NCBI GenBank assembly: GCA_027346125.1 | Contig: DAIEST010000140.1 | Coordinates: forward strand, 1-23,534 | Reading direction: 5' to 3' | Source: Leptospirillum sp. | GTDB lineage: Bacteria; Nitrospirota; Leptospirillia; Leptospirillales; Leptospirillaceae | DNA length: 23,534 bases | Shown here: piece by piece, positions 1 through 5,970 of the stretch | How the letters are laid out: each line of letters begins with the position of its first letter | Position numbering within the stretch: position 1 is the stretch's first letter | The notes under the pieces: model-generated | What the model saw: only the letters and a program-made list of their open reading frames with translations | The model's database searches: none | Told to the model about the DNA's origin: nothing | Translations under genes and position numbers: made by a program

Positions 1-1
1 A

Positions 2-88
2 ACCCGGATCGCCGAGCAGTTCGGCGGCGGCGGGCATCCTCGCGCCGCCGGATTCATTGTCCCGCAGATCGTCCATCGCCCCCTCTGA
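2..88 (+). CDS. DHH/DHHA1-family phosphoesterase, C-terminal end (partial)
   Basis: Only the last 28 codons and the TGA stop are in the window; the rest lies upstream. The reading frame carries the motif GGGGHPRAAG, which is the glycine-rich substrate-binding loop of the DHHA1 domain found at the C-terminus of NrnA-type oligoribonuclease/pAp phosphatases, RecJ and related DHH enzymes. The family cleaves short oligonucleotides or phosphoadenosine phosphate in the cytoplasm. The protein ends about 15 residues after the motif, as in NrnA-like proteins, but the catalytic DHH half is not visible, so the exact subfamily cannot be named. It converges on the hsp20 gene. Confidence 0.75.
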   Translation, partial: TRIAEQFGGGGHPRAAGFIVPQIVHRPL

Positions 89-133
89 ACGATACGTTCG
101 GCAACACAGTCCTCTCAGGCGCTTCGACAAGAC

Positions 134-164
134 AAAAAAAAGGGGAAGGCACAAGGCCCTCCCC
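134..164 (-). terminator. Rho-independent terminator of hsp20
   Basis: On the minus strand a GC-rich hairpin (142-164; about nine pairs with one mismatch and a short loop) is followed directly by eight T residues (141-134). It lies about 30 bases after the hsp20 stop codon, so it should end the hsp20 transcript. Two more small hairpins occur just before it (CGAAGTC/GACTTCG around the stop codon, and GGTCCT/AGGACC at 174-188). The plus strand has no matching T-run, so it is not an obvious terminator for the converging DHH gene. Confidence 0.8.
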
Positions 165-193
165 CAACGATGGTCCTCTCAGGACCCGAAGTC

Positions 194-652
194 TTAACCG
201 ACTTCGATCTCGACTGACCTTGGCTTCGTTTCGGCCAGTTTTTCGATCCTTACGTTCAATACGCCGTCCTTCATTGTAGCGGAGACCCTCGCAGGATCGG
301 CGTCGTCCGGAAGAGAAAAACTTCTCAGGAAGGTTCCGTAGAGACGTTCGATACGGTGATATTTCTTCCCGTTCCTCTCCTCCGAGACCTTTTTGCGCTC
401 CCCCGAGACGGTCAGCACACCACTTTAGATAGAGACTTTGACATCTTCCCTCTTCACTTCCGGAAGCTCTATCGTCACGTGGTAAGACTCGCCATCCTCG
501 GCAATATCCACTACAGGAGCCCAATCCACGGCAGTCATCGCCTGCCGCTCATCTGTCCGCACTTCTTGCGGAAAACGTCCGAACATAGGGGAAAACCTAC
601 GTCCCAGATCTTCCAGTTCGCGGACAGGGTCCCATCTCAACAGGCTTGTCAT
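194..652 (-). pseudogene. Hsp20/alpha-crystallin small heat-shock protein, interrupted by an in-frame TAA
   Basis: Small heat-shock proteins are ATP-independent holdases that bind unfolding proteins in the cytoplasm. The frame starts at ATG 652 after a good ribosome site (AAAGAAAGGGA). It reads an N-terminal arm (MTSLLRWDPVREL), then the start of the alpha-crystallin domain (VDWAPVVDIAEDGESYHVTI, ELPEVKREDVKVSI). A TAA stop then falls at 427-425. The same frame continues without a shift: SGVLTVSGERKK, then the GVLNVRI strand typical of the domain end, to TAA at 194. The total of about 151 residues is normal for the family. The expected residue at the stop is E or K, so one base change (GAA or AAA to TAA) explains it. 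A GTG at 418, 6 bases after the stop, could allow re-initiation, giving halves of 75 and 74 residues, but it has no clear ribosome site. It may be a recent nonsense mutation or a sequencing error. The gene start overlaps the stop of the synthase upstream (ATGA). Confidence 0.85.
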
Positions 653-1599
653 GGCAAATCCCTTTCTTTATGAAATGGTTTGAATCTTGAAGATCCATCC
701 GGATCTTTATCTTGGAGGTCAGGCCCTTTGGCCCCCCCACTTTCTCTCAACTCAATTATATCTCCCCTCGACATGGTGTCAAGTATTATGTCAAGTACAA
801 AAACACCTTTCCGGAAGAACCATCCTGTCAAATTCACAGATTGACCAGAGGACAGGCTTCCAAGACAGAACGGTCCGAACTGGACGCGAATCAGATGGAG
901 AACCTCATATCCCTTGGCCTCAAACAATCGACGAATCTCCCGGTTCCGACCTTCGAGCAGTGTCATGAAAACCCAGGTCGAGCGACTGTTTTCCCGTTCC
1001 AGCGCAACCTCCGGCGGAAGAAAACCCAGTTCATGGGCCCATGTACCTGATGAAAGCTCTTTCCAGTCCTCAAGAGAAATCGCCGGTCGAACCTGAACCC
1101 GGTACCGTCTCGGAATCTTCCGGGCGGGGTCCAGCAGGGGAGCCAGAAGCGCAGTACGGTTCGAGAGGAGGACAAGACCCGCAGACGCCTGATCAAGACG
1201 CCCTACCGGCACGATCCGGGAGGGATCGACAGTCCGGGTCATCTCAGGAGGAAGCGAGAGAAGTTCTCCCGGGGTTTTTCTTCCCCGGGGATCTGTCCTG
1301 GTCACAACCACACCGCGAGGCTTATTGAATCCGAGAACCACAGGAACATCCTCCAGGAGAGGATTCCCGTCCAGAAGAAAAACCGGTGGATGTCCTTTTT
1401 CTTCCGGGATAAAGTCATCCCAGTTTCCGAGAACACCAACCCCGTCCAGGGAGAGTCGTCCCGACCGGATCCACTCCCTGGCCATTCCTCTCGATCCCAG
1501 TCCAAGCTTGGAGATCCATCGATCGGCCGTATGCCCCGATCGTCCCGGGCTGGAGTCAACAGAACGCGTCTTTTTTTGAAAAAGTCCCGGTTTCCTCAT
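649..1599 (-). CDS. RluB/RsuA-family rRNA pseudouridine synthase
   Basis: The enzyme isomerises a uridine of ribosomal RNA to pseudouridine. An N-terminal S4 RNA-binding domain (about residues 27-75, including KLGLGSRGMAREWIRSGRL) precedes the catalytic domain. That domain has FNKPRGVVVT (91-100), the signature GRLD (133-136, catalytic D136) and the C-terminal GRNREIRRLFEAKGYEVL motif. The order is that of the RsuA/RluB/RluE/RluF family; the exact rRNA target cannot be assigned. The start is ATG 1599 after GGGGATA. The conserved part ends near GQSVNLTGWFF. About 50 further residues look non-conserved and are encoded by the hsp20 promoter and leader, so the extension may be readthrough into regulatory DNA. 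The TGA overlaps the hsp20 ATG. Confidence 0.85.
   Translation of the reverse strand: MRKPGLFQKKTRSVDSSPGRSGHTADRWISKLGLGSRGMAREWIRSGRLSLDGVGVLGNWDDFIPEEKGHPPVFLLDGNPLLEDVPVVLGFNKPRGVVVTRTDPRGRKTPGELLSLPPEMTRTVDPSRIVPVGRLDQASAGLVLLSNRTALLAPLLDPARKIPRRYRVQVRPAISLEDWKELSSGTWAHELGFLPPEVALERENSRSTWVFMTLLEGRNREIRRLFEAKGYEVLHLIRVQFGPFCLGSLSSGQSVNLTGWFFRKGVFVLDIILDTMSRGDIIELRESGGAKGPDLQDKDPDGSSRFKPFHKERDLP
690..707 (-). other. Hairpin in the hsp20 mRNA leader
   Basis: AAGATCC and GGATCTT form a perfect seven-pair stem with a four-base loop between the predicted transcription start and the hsp20 ribosome site. It does not itself cover the ribosome site. It could be part of a temperature-responsive leader, but that is only a suggestion from its position. 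Confidence 0.35.
755..782 (-). promoter_or_regulatory. Sigma-70 promoter of hsp20 (both hexamers consensus)
   Basis: On the minus strand a TTGACA (782-777) and a TATAAT (760-755) are separated by 16 bases, so both hexamers match the consensus exactly. The promoter lies about 100 bases upstream of the hsp20 start, inside the 3' end of the pseudouridine synthase frame. TACTTGACA occurs twice in direct repeat (797-789 and 785-777), 12 bases apart, so the -35 element is part of a small tandem repeat that might be an operator. I see no CIRCE-type inverted repeat. Confidence 0.75.
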
Positions 1600-1640
1600 T
1601 TATCCCCAAATTACCGTGATTTCAGTTGACTTCAGGGTCA

Positions 1641-1668
1641 ATCATAGATTTATTTCACTCAAGGTCAA
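1641..1668 (-). promoter_or_regulatory. Promoter of the pseudouridine synthase gene
   Basis: On the minus strand TTGACC (1668-1663) and TATGAT (1646-1641) are separated by 16 bases, about 40 bases upstream of the ATG at 1599. A palindrome TTGAC-N6-GTCAA (1626-1641) sits directly at the downstream edge of the -10 element, and the nine-base string GGTCAATCA is repeated at 1636-1644 and 1663-1671. Confidence 0.5.
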
Positions 1669-1684
1669 TCAATCGCGTTTTTTC

Positions 1685-1713
1685 TTGACCAAGCTCCTTC
1701 TTTGAAATAAAAT
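1685..1713 (+). promoter_or_regulatory. Promoter of the lytic transglycosylase gene
   Basis: TTGACC (1685-1690) and TAAAAT (1708-1713) are spaced 17 bases apart, about 70 bases before the GTG start. The untranslated leader then contains a perfect eight-pair hairpin (GGAGTCCA, three-base loop, TGGACTCC; 1746-1764) that ends 16 bases before the start codon, close to the ribosome site, so it might affect translation. Confidence 0.5.
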
Positions 1714-1780
1714 AGATATATACAGGCCACGCATACGAAACAAGGGGAGTCCATCCTGGACTCCTGATAGAGAGGGTAGA

Positions 1781-2398
1781 GTGAATTGGGTAATCAACCA
1801 GTCGGTGTCATGGTGCCTTGGTGCACATCTTCTAAGTAGTACGGTTCCTTATCACACAACGATAACCCGTATTGCCTGCGCATACCACGTCAATCCCGTC
1901 CTGGTGGCGGCCGTCATTGAGCGGGAATCGCACTTCAACCCGCATAAAGTCAGGCAGGAAAGACGTATCCATGATATTTCACGGGGGCTGATGCAGGTTA
2001 CGCTGAGGACTGCCCGCTGGATGGGGTTCAGGGGAAAGCCCGAATCACTCAATGTTCCGTGGATCAATATTCATTACGGGACACGATACCTGTCATATCT
2101 TCTCAAACGCTACTCGAACACGCCCGATGCCCTTGCTGCCTACAACGATGGCAGACCTCGAAAATGGCACGGGCGTTACATCACCTCACGGGGGTCCTAT
2201 GCTGTGGACCATTATGTCAAGGCAATTCTGAAGAATTCCAAGACACTCGTGCTGGCGGCCACGTCTGAACAGTTCCGGAGGACCCCCCGTTTTTCGGAAG
2301 GGAACGGGTTACCGTCCTCCGGACGTTCTTCCTGGCGACTGGCCCAGCTCGGGCTTCCGACTTCCGGCCTTTTTAACAGGATGGAGATGGGTTTTTAG
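1781..2398 (+). CDS. Small SLT-domain lytic transglycosylase
   Basis: Lytic transglycosylases cleave peptidoglycan glycan strands, forming anhydromuramic ends. The Slt/LysM-associated fold is recognised from AAVIERESHFNP with the catalytic glutamate E49, the motif RGLMQVT (68-74), the helix NIHYGTRYLSYLLKRY, and AAYNDG (119-124). The protein is 205 residues, essentially one catalytic domain with a serine- and arginine-rich tail that shows no further domain. The N-terminus (about 25 residues, weakly hydrophobic) is not a clear signal peptide, so export is uncertain. The start is GTG 1781 after an AGAGAGG site. The 3' end overlaps the converging membrane-protein gene by 90 bases. It could be a VirB1-like or general cell-wall remodelling enzyme; the neighbours give no clue. 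Confidence 0.75.
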   Translation: MNWVINQSVSWCLGAHLLSSTVPYHTTITRIACAYHVNPVLVAAVIERESHFNPHKVRQERRIHDISRGLMQVTLRTARWMGFRGKPESLNVPWINIHYGTRYLSYLLKRYSNTPDALAAYNDGRPRKWHGRYITSRGSYAVDHYVKAILKNSKTLVLAATSEQFRRTPRFSEGNGLPSSGRSSWRLAQLGLPTSGLFNRMEMGF

Positions 2399-2641
2399 CC
2401 ACTCTGCCCTGAGATCCACATATGTAGCCAGACTCTCGATTGTCTTATCGATACGTGCTTCCTGGGCGCGATGTTCAAGAGATTCGTAAAACAGCATGGC
2501 GCCCCCGAGCACAACCAGCCCTCCCATCGTCAGGGCGATGGCAGACCGGACAGGATGCCGGATCCCAAGACCGAGGGCGATGGCAACAATTCCCAGCGCA
2601 ATCACCAGAAAACACAAAATGGAAAGTACCAGCATCGTCAT
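2309..2641 (-). CDS. Small two-helix membrane protein of unknown function
   Basis: I do not recognise the family. The 110-residue product starts at ATG 2641 after a strong ribosome site (ACAAGGAGGA). Two hydrophobic helices follow, at about residues 4-27 (LVLSILCFLVIALGIVAIAL) and 33-53 (SAIALTMGGLVVLGGAMLFY). A charged stretch with helical character comes next (EHRAQEARIDKTIESLATYV), and then a basic tail rich in G, S and R. The hydrophobic pattern and the ribosome site support a real gene. The last 90 bases lie antisense to the end of the transglycosylase gene, so the C-terminal tail may be poorly constrained. Confidence 0.6.
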   Translation of the reverse strand: MTMLVLSILCFLVIALGIVAIALGLGIRHPVRSAIALTMGGLVVLGGAMLFYESLEHRAQEARIDKTIESLATYVDLRAEWLKTHLHPVKKAGSRKPELGQSPGRTSGGR

Positions 2642-2710
2642 ACAAGTCCTCCTTGTACAGCCTGTAGCAGGATTCCGGAAGACGGTGTCTTTCCCGAATC
2701 CCGTTCCCTC

Positions 2711-2731
2711 ATAGAGTCTTTATGACTCTAT
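2711..2731. other. Intergenic hairpin
   Basis: ATAGAGTC and GACTCTAT form a perfect eight-pair stem with a five-base loop in the 198-base gap between the HD-protein stop and the small membrane-protein start. Neither strand has a T-run after it, so it is not a standard terminator. It could be a leader structure or an operator for the membrane-protein gene. No other feature is evident in this gap. Confidence 0.35.
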
Positions 2732-2839
2732 CCCGACCATCCTCCCGATTCAAGCCAAATTGCCGTTTGACCATACAAAAAGTTTCTTCCTCCAGAAATT
2801 GCCGCGATCCTTACCCAAGGCTCTGCCTCTTGATTCTCC

Positions 2840-4255
2840 CTAACCAGCCAGACTTCCCCGGGAAAAAAATGCCCTGACCTTTTCGATCGGCGAGAGATCC
2901 CCATGTTCCGGTTTCGCGAATATGCGTACTGCCAACTGTCTCACCGGCATTTTTTCCAGCATCTCCGCCAGGGGTTCGGGGCTGAGCCCTCCCGTCAGCG
3001 GTTCATAAATCCAGATCTGTCGTTCGCCCATCTGCCAGGGATTCTCCGGTCTCGTATCCCGGAATGCCACATCCACCCGGAAAGGACTCCCTTCCTCCTG
3101 GGCTCCCAGCAAGGCTTCCAGCTTTTCGCCGATTGCAGCAGGCGTTCCGAACTCCGTCGTCTGTATATCCTCCTCTTCGAACACCAGTCGCCACTCTTTT
3201 TTTCGTTCCAGAAAGCGGCCCCACCGGATTCCGAGGCCGGATCGCCGTCCATCCGGATCAGACTTCCAGTTCCTGACAGTTTCAAGAAGAGCGTGATCCG
3301 TCAGTCCCAGATAGGAATCCAGATTCTCCGTCGGGTTGGAGAATCCCCATTCGTCCATTGTTTCACCGATCAGATCCTTGAGTGTCATGTCAAAAACCCG
3401 GGTCGTCCGGTGGAAATAGATCTGTCGGTACATAAACGCCCTGGCTGTCACAAAAACTTCAAATGCACCCAGTCCGGAACGGTGAAGCGCCAGCTTTCCC
3501 TCCCTGATGTGCGTGTAATAGAGAAGCCGGTCGAGATCCACAGGACCAATCGCAACTCCGCACATGTAGGAATCCCTGAGGACATAATCGAGGTTGTCCA
3601 CTGTGAACAGTCCCGAAAAAAGTGGCTTCAAAGCCGCCAGAAAGGGAAGATTCCCCGGAACCGGGTTCGGTCCGGATCCTTTTCCGATCAGATAGGCGAC
3701 CCAGTCGGCTGAAATCTGCTCCCCTGGCAGAAATCCTCCCGAAGGAGACCGGTCAAGCGCTTCGATCAGCGGCCTCAATGGTCCCCGAATCAGGCTTTGC
3801 CCCACACGTTCATGGGAGAGACCAAACTTCGGAAACAGGACATGCTCATCGAAGAAGTGACAGAACGGTCCGTGCCCGACATCGTGGAGCAATGCGCAAA
3901 CACGCAAAAGTTCTTCAAAAAGGAAGGGAGAAAAAATACCTGGATAGGAATGGTCGAACGCCGGATAGAGATGGGTCGCGAATCGTCCGGCAATATGCAT
4001 GGCCCCCAGGGAATGAACAAAACGGGAATGTTCCGCCGAGGGAAATACCAGTCGGGCACTCTGTAACTGGAGGATGGAACGAAGCCTCTGGAGCCAGGGA
4101 GAATCGATCAAATCCCTTTCTGTTGCATTGTTCCGGATGGAGGGAGACGAAACGAAGCGGATATACCCGTGAATGGGGTCGGAGAAAAGAGAAACGCCCC
4201 GGAATGGGTCTTCCGAGGCGGAAAATGACTTGGGGGTGGACGACGACAAAGACAC
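2840..4255 (-). CDS. HD-superfamily phosphohydrolase (dGTPase/SAMHD1-like, COG1078)
   Basis: The protein belongs to the HD metal-dependent phosphohydrolases related to dNTP triphosphohydrolases. Visible motifs are FSDPIHGYI near the N-terminus, the first metal-binding histidine in RFVHSLGAMHIAGRF, the HD pair in ALLHDVGHGPFCHFFD and the distal aspartate in TVDNLDYVLRDSY, in the family order. The substrate is not certain; dNTP hydrolysis is the family inference. The frame is open up to an ATG at 4288, but that ATG lies inside the 3' end of rnpB. A GTG at 4255 has a GGGAGGA ribosome site just upstream and lies just beyond the RNA gene, so I prefer it (471 residues). No intrinsic terminator is seen after the stop. 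It is the last gene of the rpsU-to-HD string. Confidence 0.8.
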   Translation of the reverse strand: MSLSSSTPKSFSASEDPFRGVSLFSDPIHGYIRFVSSPSIRNNATERDLIDSPWLQRLRSILQLQSARLVFPSAEHSRFVHSLGAMHIAGRFATHLYPAFDHSYPGIFSPFLFEELLRVCALLHDVGHGPFCHFFDEHVLFPKFGLSHERVGQSLIRGPLRPLIEALDRSPSGGFLPGEQISADWVAYLIGKGSGPNPVPGNLPFLAALKPLFSGLFTVDNLDYVLRDSYMCGVAIGPVDLDRLLYYTHIREGKLALHRSGLGAFEVFVTARAFMYRQIYFHRTTRVFDMTLKDLIGETMDEWGFSNPTENLDSYLGLTDHALLETVRNWKSDPDGRRSGLGIRWGRFLERKKEWRLVFEEEDIQTTEFGTPAAIGEKLEALLGAQEEGSPFRVDVAFRDTRPENPWQMGERQIWIYEPLTGGLSPEPLAEMLEKMPVRQLAVRIFAKPEHGDLSPIEKVRAFFSRGSLAG

Positions 4256-4272
4256 ATCTCCTCCCTGGGATT

Positions 4273-4645
4273 GCGAGAGACAGGACATAAGCCGAGTTCT
4301 GTCATGCTGTTTCCAGCAAGGGTGACCATTACTCTAGGATCCCAGTTACCTGGGACCTCAAGCGACCTTACCCGAGGGCACAAACCGGACCGGTTCCATT
4401 CCACTTTCGTGGAAAAGCCCCCCTATTTGGTCTTGCACCAGGCGGGGTTTACCATGCCGTTTCTGTCACCAGAAACGCGGTGAGCTCTTACCTCGCCATT
4501 TCACCCTTACCCGATCGCTCGGGCGGTATCTTTTCTGTGGCACTTTCCTTCTCGTCGCCGAGACTGGGGATTACCCAGCGCCTTGTCCTATGGTGCTCGG
4601 ACTTTCCTCCCGGGGATACCGGGCGGCCACCTGCCCATCTCTCGC
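4273..4645 (-). ncRNA. rnpB: RNase P RNA (bacterial type A)
   Basis: This is the catalytic RNA of RNase P, which removes 5' leaders from tRNA precursors. On the minus strand the universal elements appear in order: GAGGAAAGTCCGAGC near the 5' end, AGGGTGAAA and GGTAAGAGCTCACCG in the centre, GGTAAACCCC, and ACAGAACTCGGCTTA near the 3' end. The ends were set from helix P1, where GCGAGAGA at the 5' end pairs with TCTCTCGC at the 3' end, giving about 373 nt; each end may be off by a few bases. The gene lies only 14 bases after the rnhA stop and 17 bases before the preferred HD-gene start, with no terminator between, so it is probably part of a longer transcript, or its promoter lies inside rnhA. 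Confidence 0.95.
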
Positions 4646-4659
4646 AAAACCCGGAGAGA

Positions 4660-5064
4660 CTATGTGTCAGGCCCCCTCCGGTCAAGGGCCTCATTTGCCA
4701 GCCGGTCGGCATCGGCGTTCATCGACCGGGGCACATGCTCGAAACGGATCCTGGGAAACTCTTTCACCAGATCCTGGACTCTCTGAAAATAAGGAAGAAG
4801 ACCGGCGTTTTTGACCCGATACCGCCCGATCACCTGACGGATCATCAACTCGGAATCAGCCCGCACCAGAAGCTCCTGAACGCCATTCTTTCTGGCTGCC
4901 TCAAGTCCGGCCACAAGGGCCTGGTACTCTGCCTGGTTGTTTGTACCGACAGGGAGAACACGCCCTTCCTCGAGAAGAATCGTGCCATCGTCCTCCTGAA
5001 GAACATAACCGAGTGCCGAAGGCCCGGGGTTCCCCCGTGAGGCTCCGTCACAATAGAGAATCAC
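4660..5064 (-). CDS. rnhA: Ribonuclease HI-like protein
   Basis: RNase HI cleaves the RNA strand of RNA-DNA hybrids such as Okazaki primers and R-loops. The 134-residue product contains the fold and all four acidic residues: VILYCDGASRGNPGPSALGY (D6), TNNQAEYQAL (E46), LLVRADSELMIRQV (D70) and NADADRLANEAL (D120). This arrangement is nearer to the compact archaeal/actinobacterial RNase HI group than to the E. coli enzyme. The open frame extends upstream into the preceding gene, but similarity begins at VILYCDG. The GTG at 5064 overlaps the TGA of the COG1579 gene (GTGA), which indicates translational coupling. RNase P RNA follows directly. Confidence 0.88.
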   Translation of the reverse strand: MILYCDGASRGNPGPSALGYVLQEDDGTILLEEGRVLPVGTNNQAEYQALVAGLEAARKNGVQELLVRADSELMIRQVIGRYRVKNAGLLPYFQRVQDLVKEFPRIRFEHVPRSMNADADRLANEALDRRGPDT

Positions 5065-5846
5065 GTCTGTCTCGTGTCCTGGGTCCGGGTCCCCTGGAAA
5101 ACCGCTTCGCCTTCCGTTCCCCGGTCCGGAAGATAGAGCCATCTCTGGCAAAAAAGACAGGTCACAATCTTTTGCCGTTTCTTGACTTCGGTCACGGTCC
5201 TGGGCGGCAAACTCATCCGGCATGCCTCACAGGCCCCCTCCAGGAGACGGGCGACAACCATTCCGTTACGATGGGATCCCCGAAGACGATTGTATGTTTT
5301 CAGGAGATCTTCAGGAAACGCCCGTTCCACATCGTTTCGTTCCTGGCTCATTTCCTCGATCCGGCGATGGCGATCCCGGATCTGGTCACCTTTTTCCGAC
5401 GAAAGAAGATCGAAACTGCTCTTCTCACGGTCGAGCATTTCCTCAAATCCAGTTATCTTCTTGCGCAACAGGTCCTGATTCTCAAGAATATGCAGAATCT
5501 CCTCTTCGAAACGGTCCTTTTCGTCCCGGCGAAACTCCATCTCGGAAAGGTACGCCTGAATATCCCGGGGGTGCTTCAGTTCCTTCTGCCTCTTTTTCCC
5601 CTCGACCAGCAATCTTTCCGTTTCCCGAAGCTCAAGATCGATCTGGACCCGCCGGGTTTCAAGATCCTCAAGCTCCTTGCGGGAAGCAGCAATCTGCCGC
5701 TCCAGACTATCCACTTCCGACCGGGCAGTCCCAATCAGGCCGGATGCTTCCTGTATCTCTAACGTGAGCCGTAGAACTTCCACATCCATTGTCTGCAACC
5801 GGTAAACCAGGGAAAGCGTTCCCTGGACCGAGTGGCTATCTGCCAA
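5061..5846 (-). CDS. Coiled-coil protein with C4 zinc ribbon (COG1579 family)
   Basis: Residues about 20-180 are almost entirely heptad-like charged helix (for example LERQIAASRKELEDLETRRV), predicted to form a long coiled-coil hairpin. A C-terminal zinc ribbon follows with C206-x2-C209 (ACEACRMSLPP) and C230-x2-C233 (VTCLFCQRWLY). This architecture is typical of COG1579 proteins, thought to act in nucleic-acid or chaperone-like roles, but with no settled biochemical function. The start is TTG 5846, 5 bases after GGGAGG. It lies between the tRNA gene and rnhA with no terminator, and its stop overlaps the rnhA start. Confidence 0.8.
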   Translation of the reverse strand: MADSHSVQGTLSLVYRLQTMDVEVLRLTLEIQEASGLIGTARSEVDSLERQIAASRKELEDLETRRVQIDLELRETERLLVEGKKRQKELKHPRDIQAYLSEMEFRRDEKDRFEEEILHILENQDLLRKKITGFEEMLDREKSSFDLLSSEKGDQIRDRHRRIEEMSQERNDVERAFPEDLLKTYNRLRGSHRNGMVVARLLEGACEACRMSLPPRTVTEVKKRQKIVTCLFCQRWLYLPDRGTEGEAVFQGTRTQDTRQT

Positions 5847-5893
5847 TCGAACCTCCCTATCTCTTTTCCGTCCCTATCCCACCCCAGGAGAGT

Positions 5894-5968
5894 TGGTGGG
5901 CCCACCAGGATTCGAACCTGGAACCAACCGGTTATGAGCCGGTAGCTCTGCCGTTGAGCTATAGGCCC
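5894..5968 (-). tRNA. tRNA with CAT anticodon, probably tRNA-Ile2 (lysidine type)
   Basis: On the minus strand a full cloverleaf of 75 nt can be folded. It has acceptor GGGCCTA/TGGGCCC, D stem GCTC/GAGC, anticodon stem ACCGG/CCGGT with loop CTCATAA, T stem CCAGG/CCTGG with TTCGAAT, discriminator A and an encoded CCA. A CAT anticodon fits elongator Met or the Ile tRNA whose C34 becomes lysidine. Pairs C4-G69 and C5-G68 are present; in E. coli these are TilS recognition features of tRNA-Ile2, so I favour Ile over Met. The mature 5' end lies 2 bases after the rpoD stop codon, so the tRNA must be cut out of the rpoD transcript. Confidence 0.92.
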
Positions 5969-5970
5969 CT

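Noticed and set aside
2760..2800. Terminator for the HD gene from a T-run at about 2780
   Set aside because: The preceding stem has only five AT-rich pairs, too weak to call.
2903..3712. 269-codon plus-strand frame
   Set aside because: It is antisense to the HD-protein gene, lacks recognisable motifs and arises from the GC-rich opposite strand.
4256..4288. HD gene starting at ATG 4288
   Set aside because: That ATG is inside the 3' end of RNase P RNA; GTG 4255 has a GGGAGGA site and avoids the overlap.
4271..4650. Small open frames across 4271-5040
   Set aside because: The region is RNase P RNA with all universal elements, so the frames are incidental.
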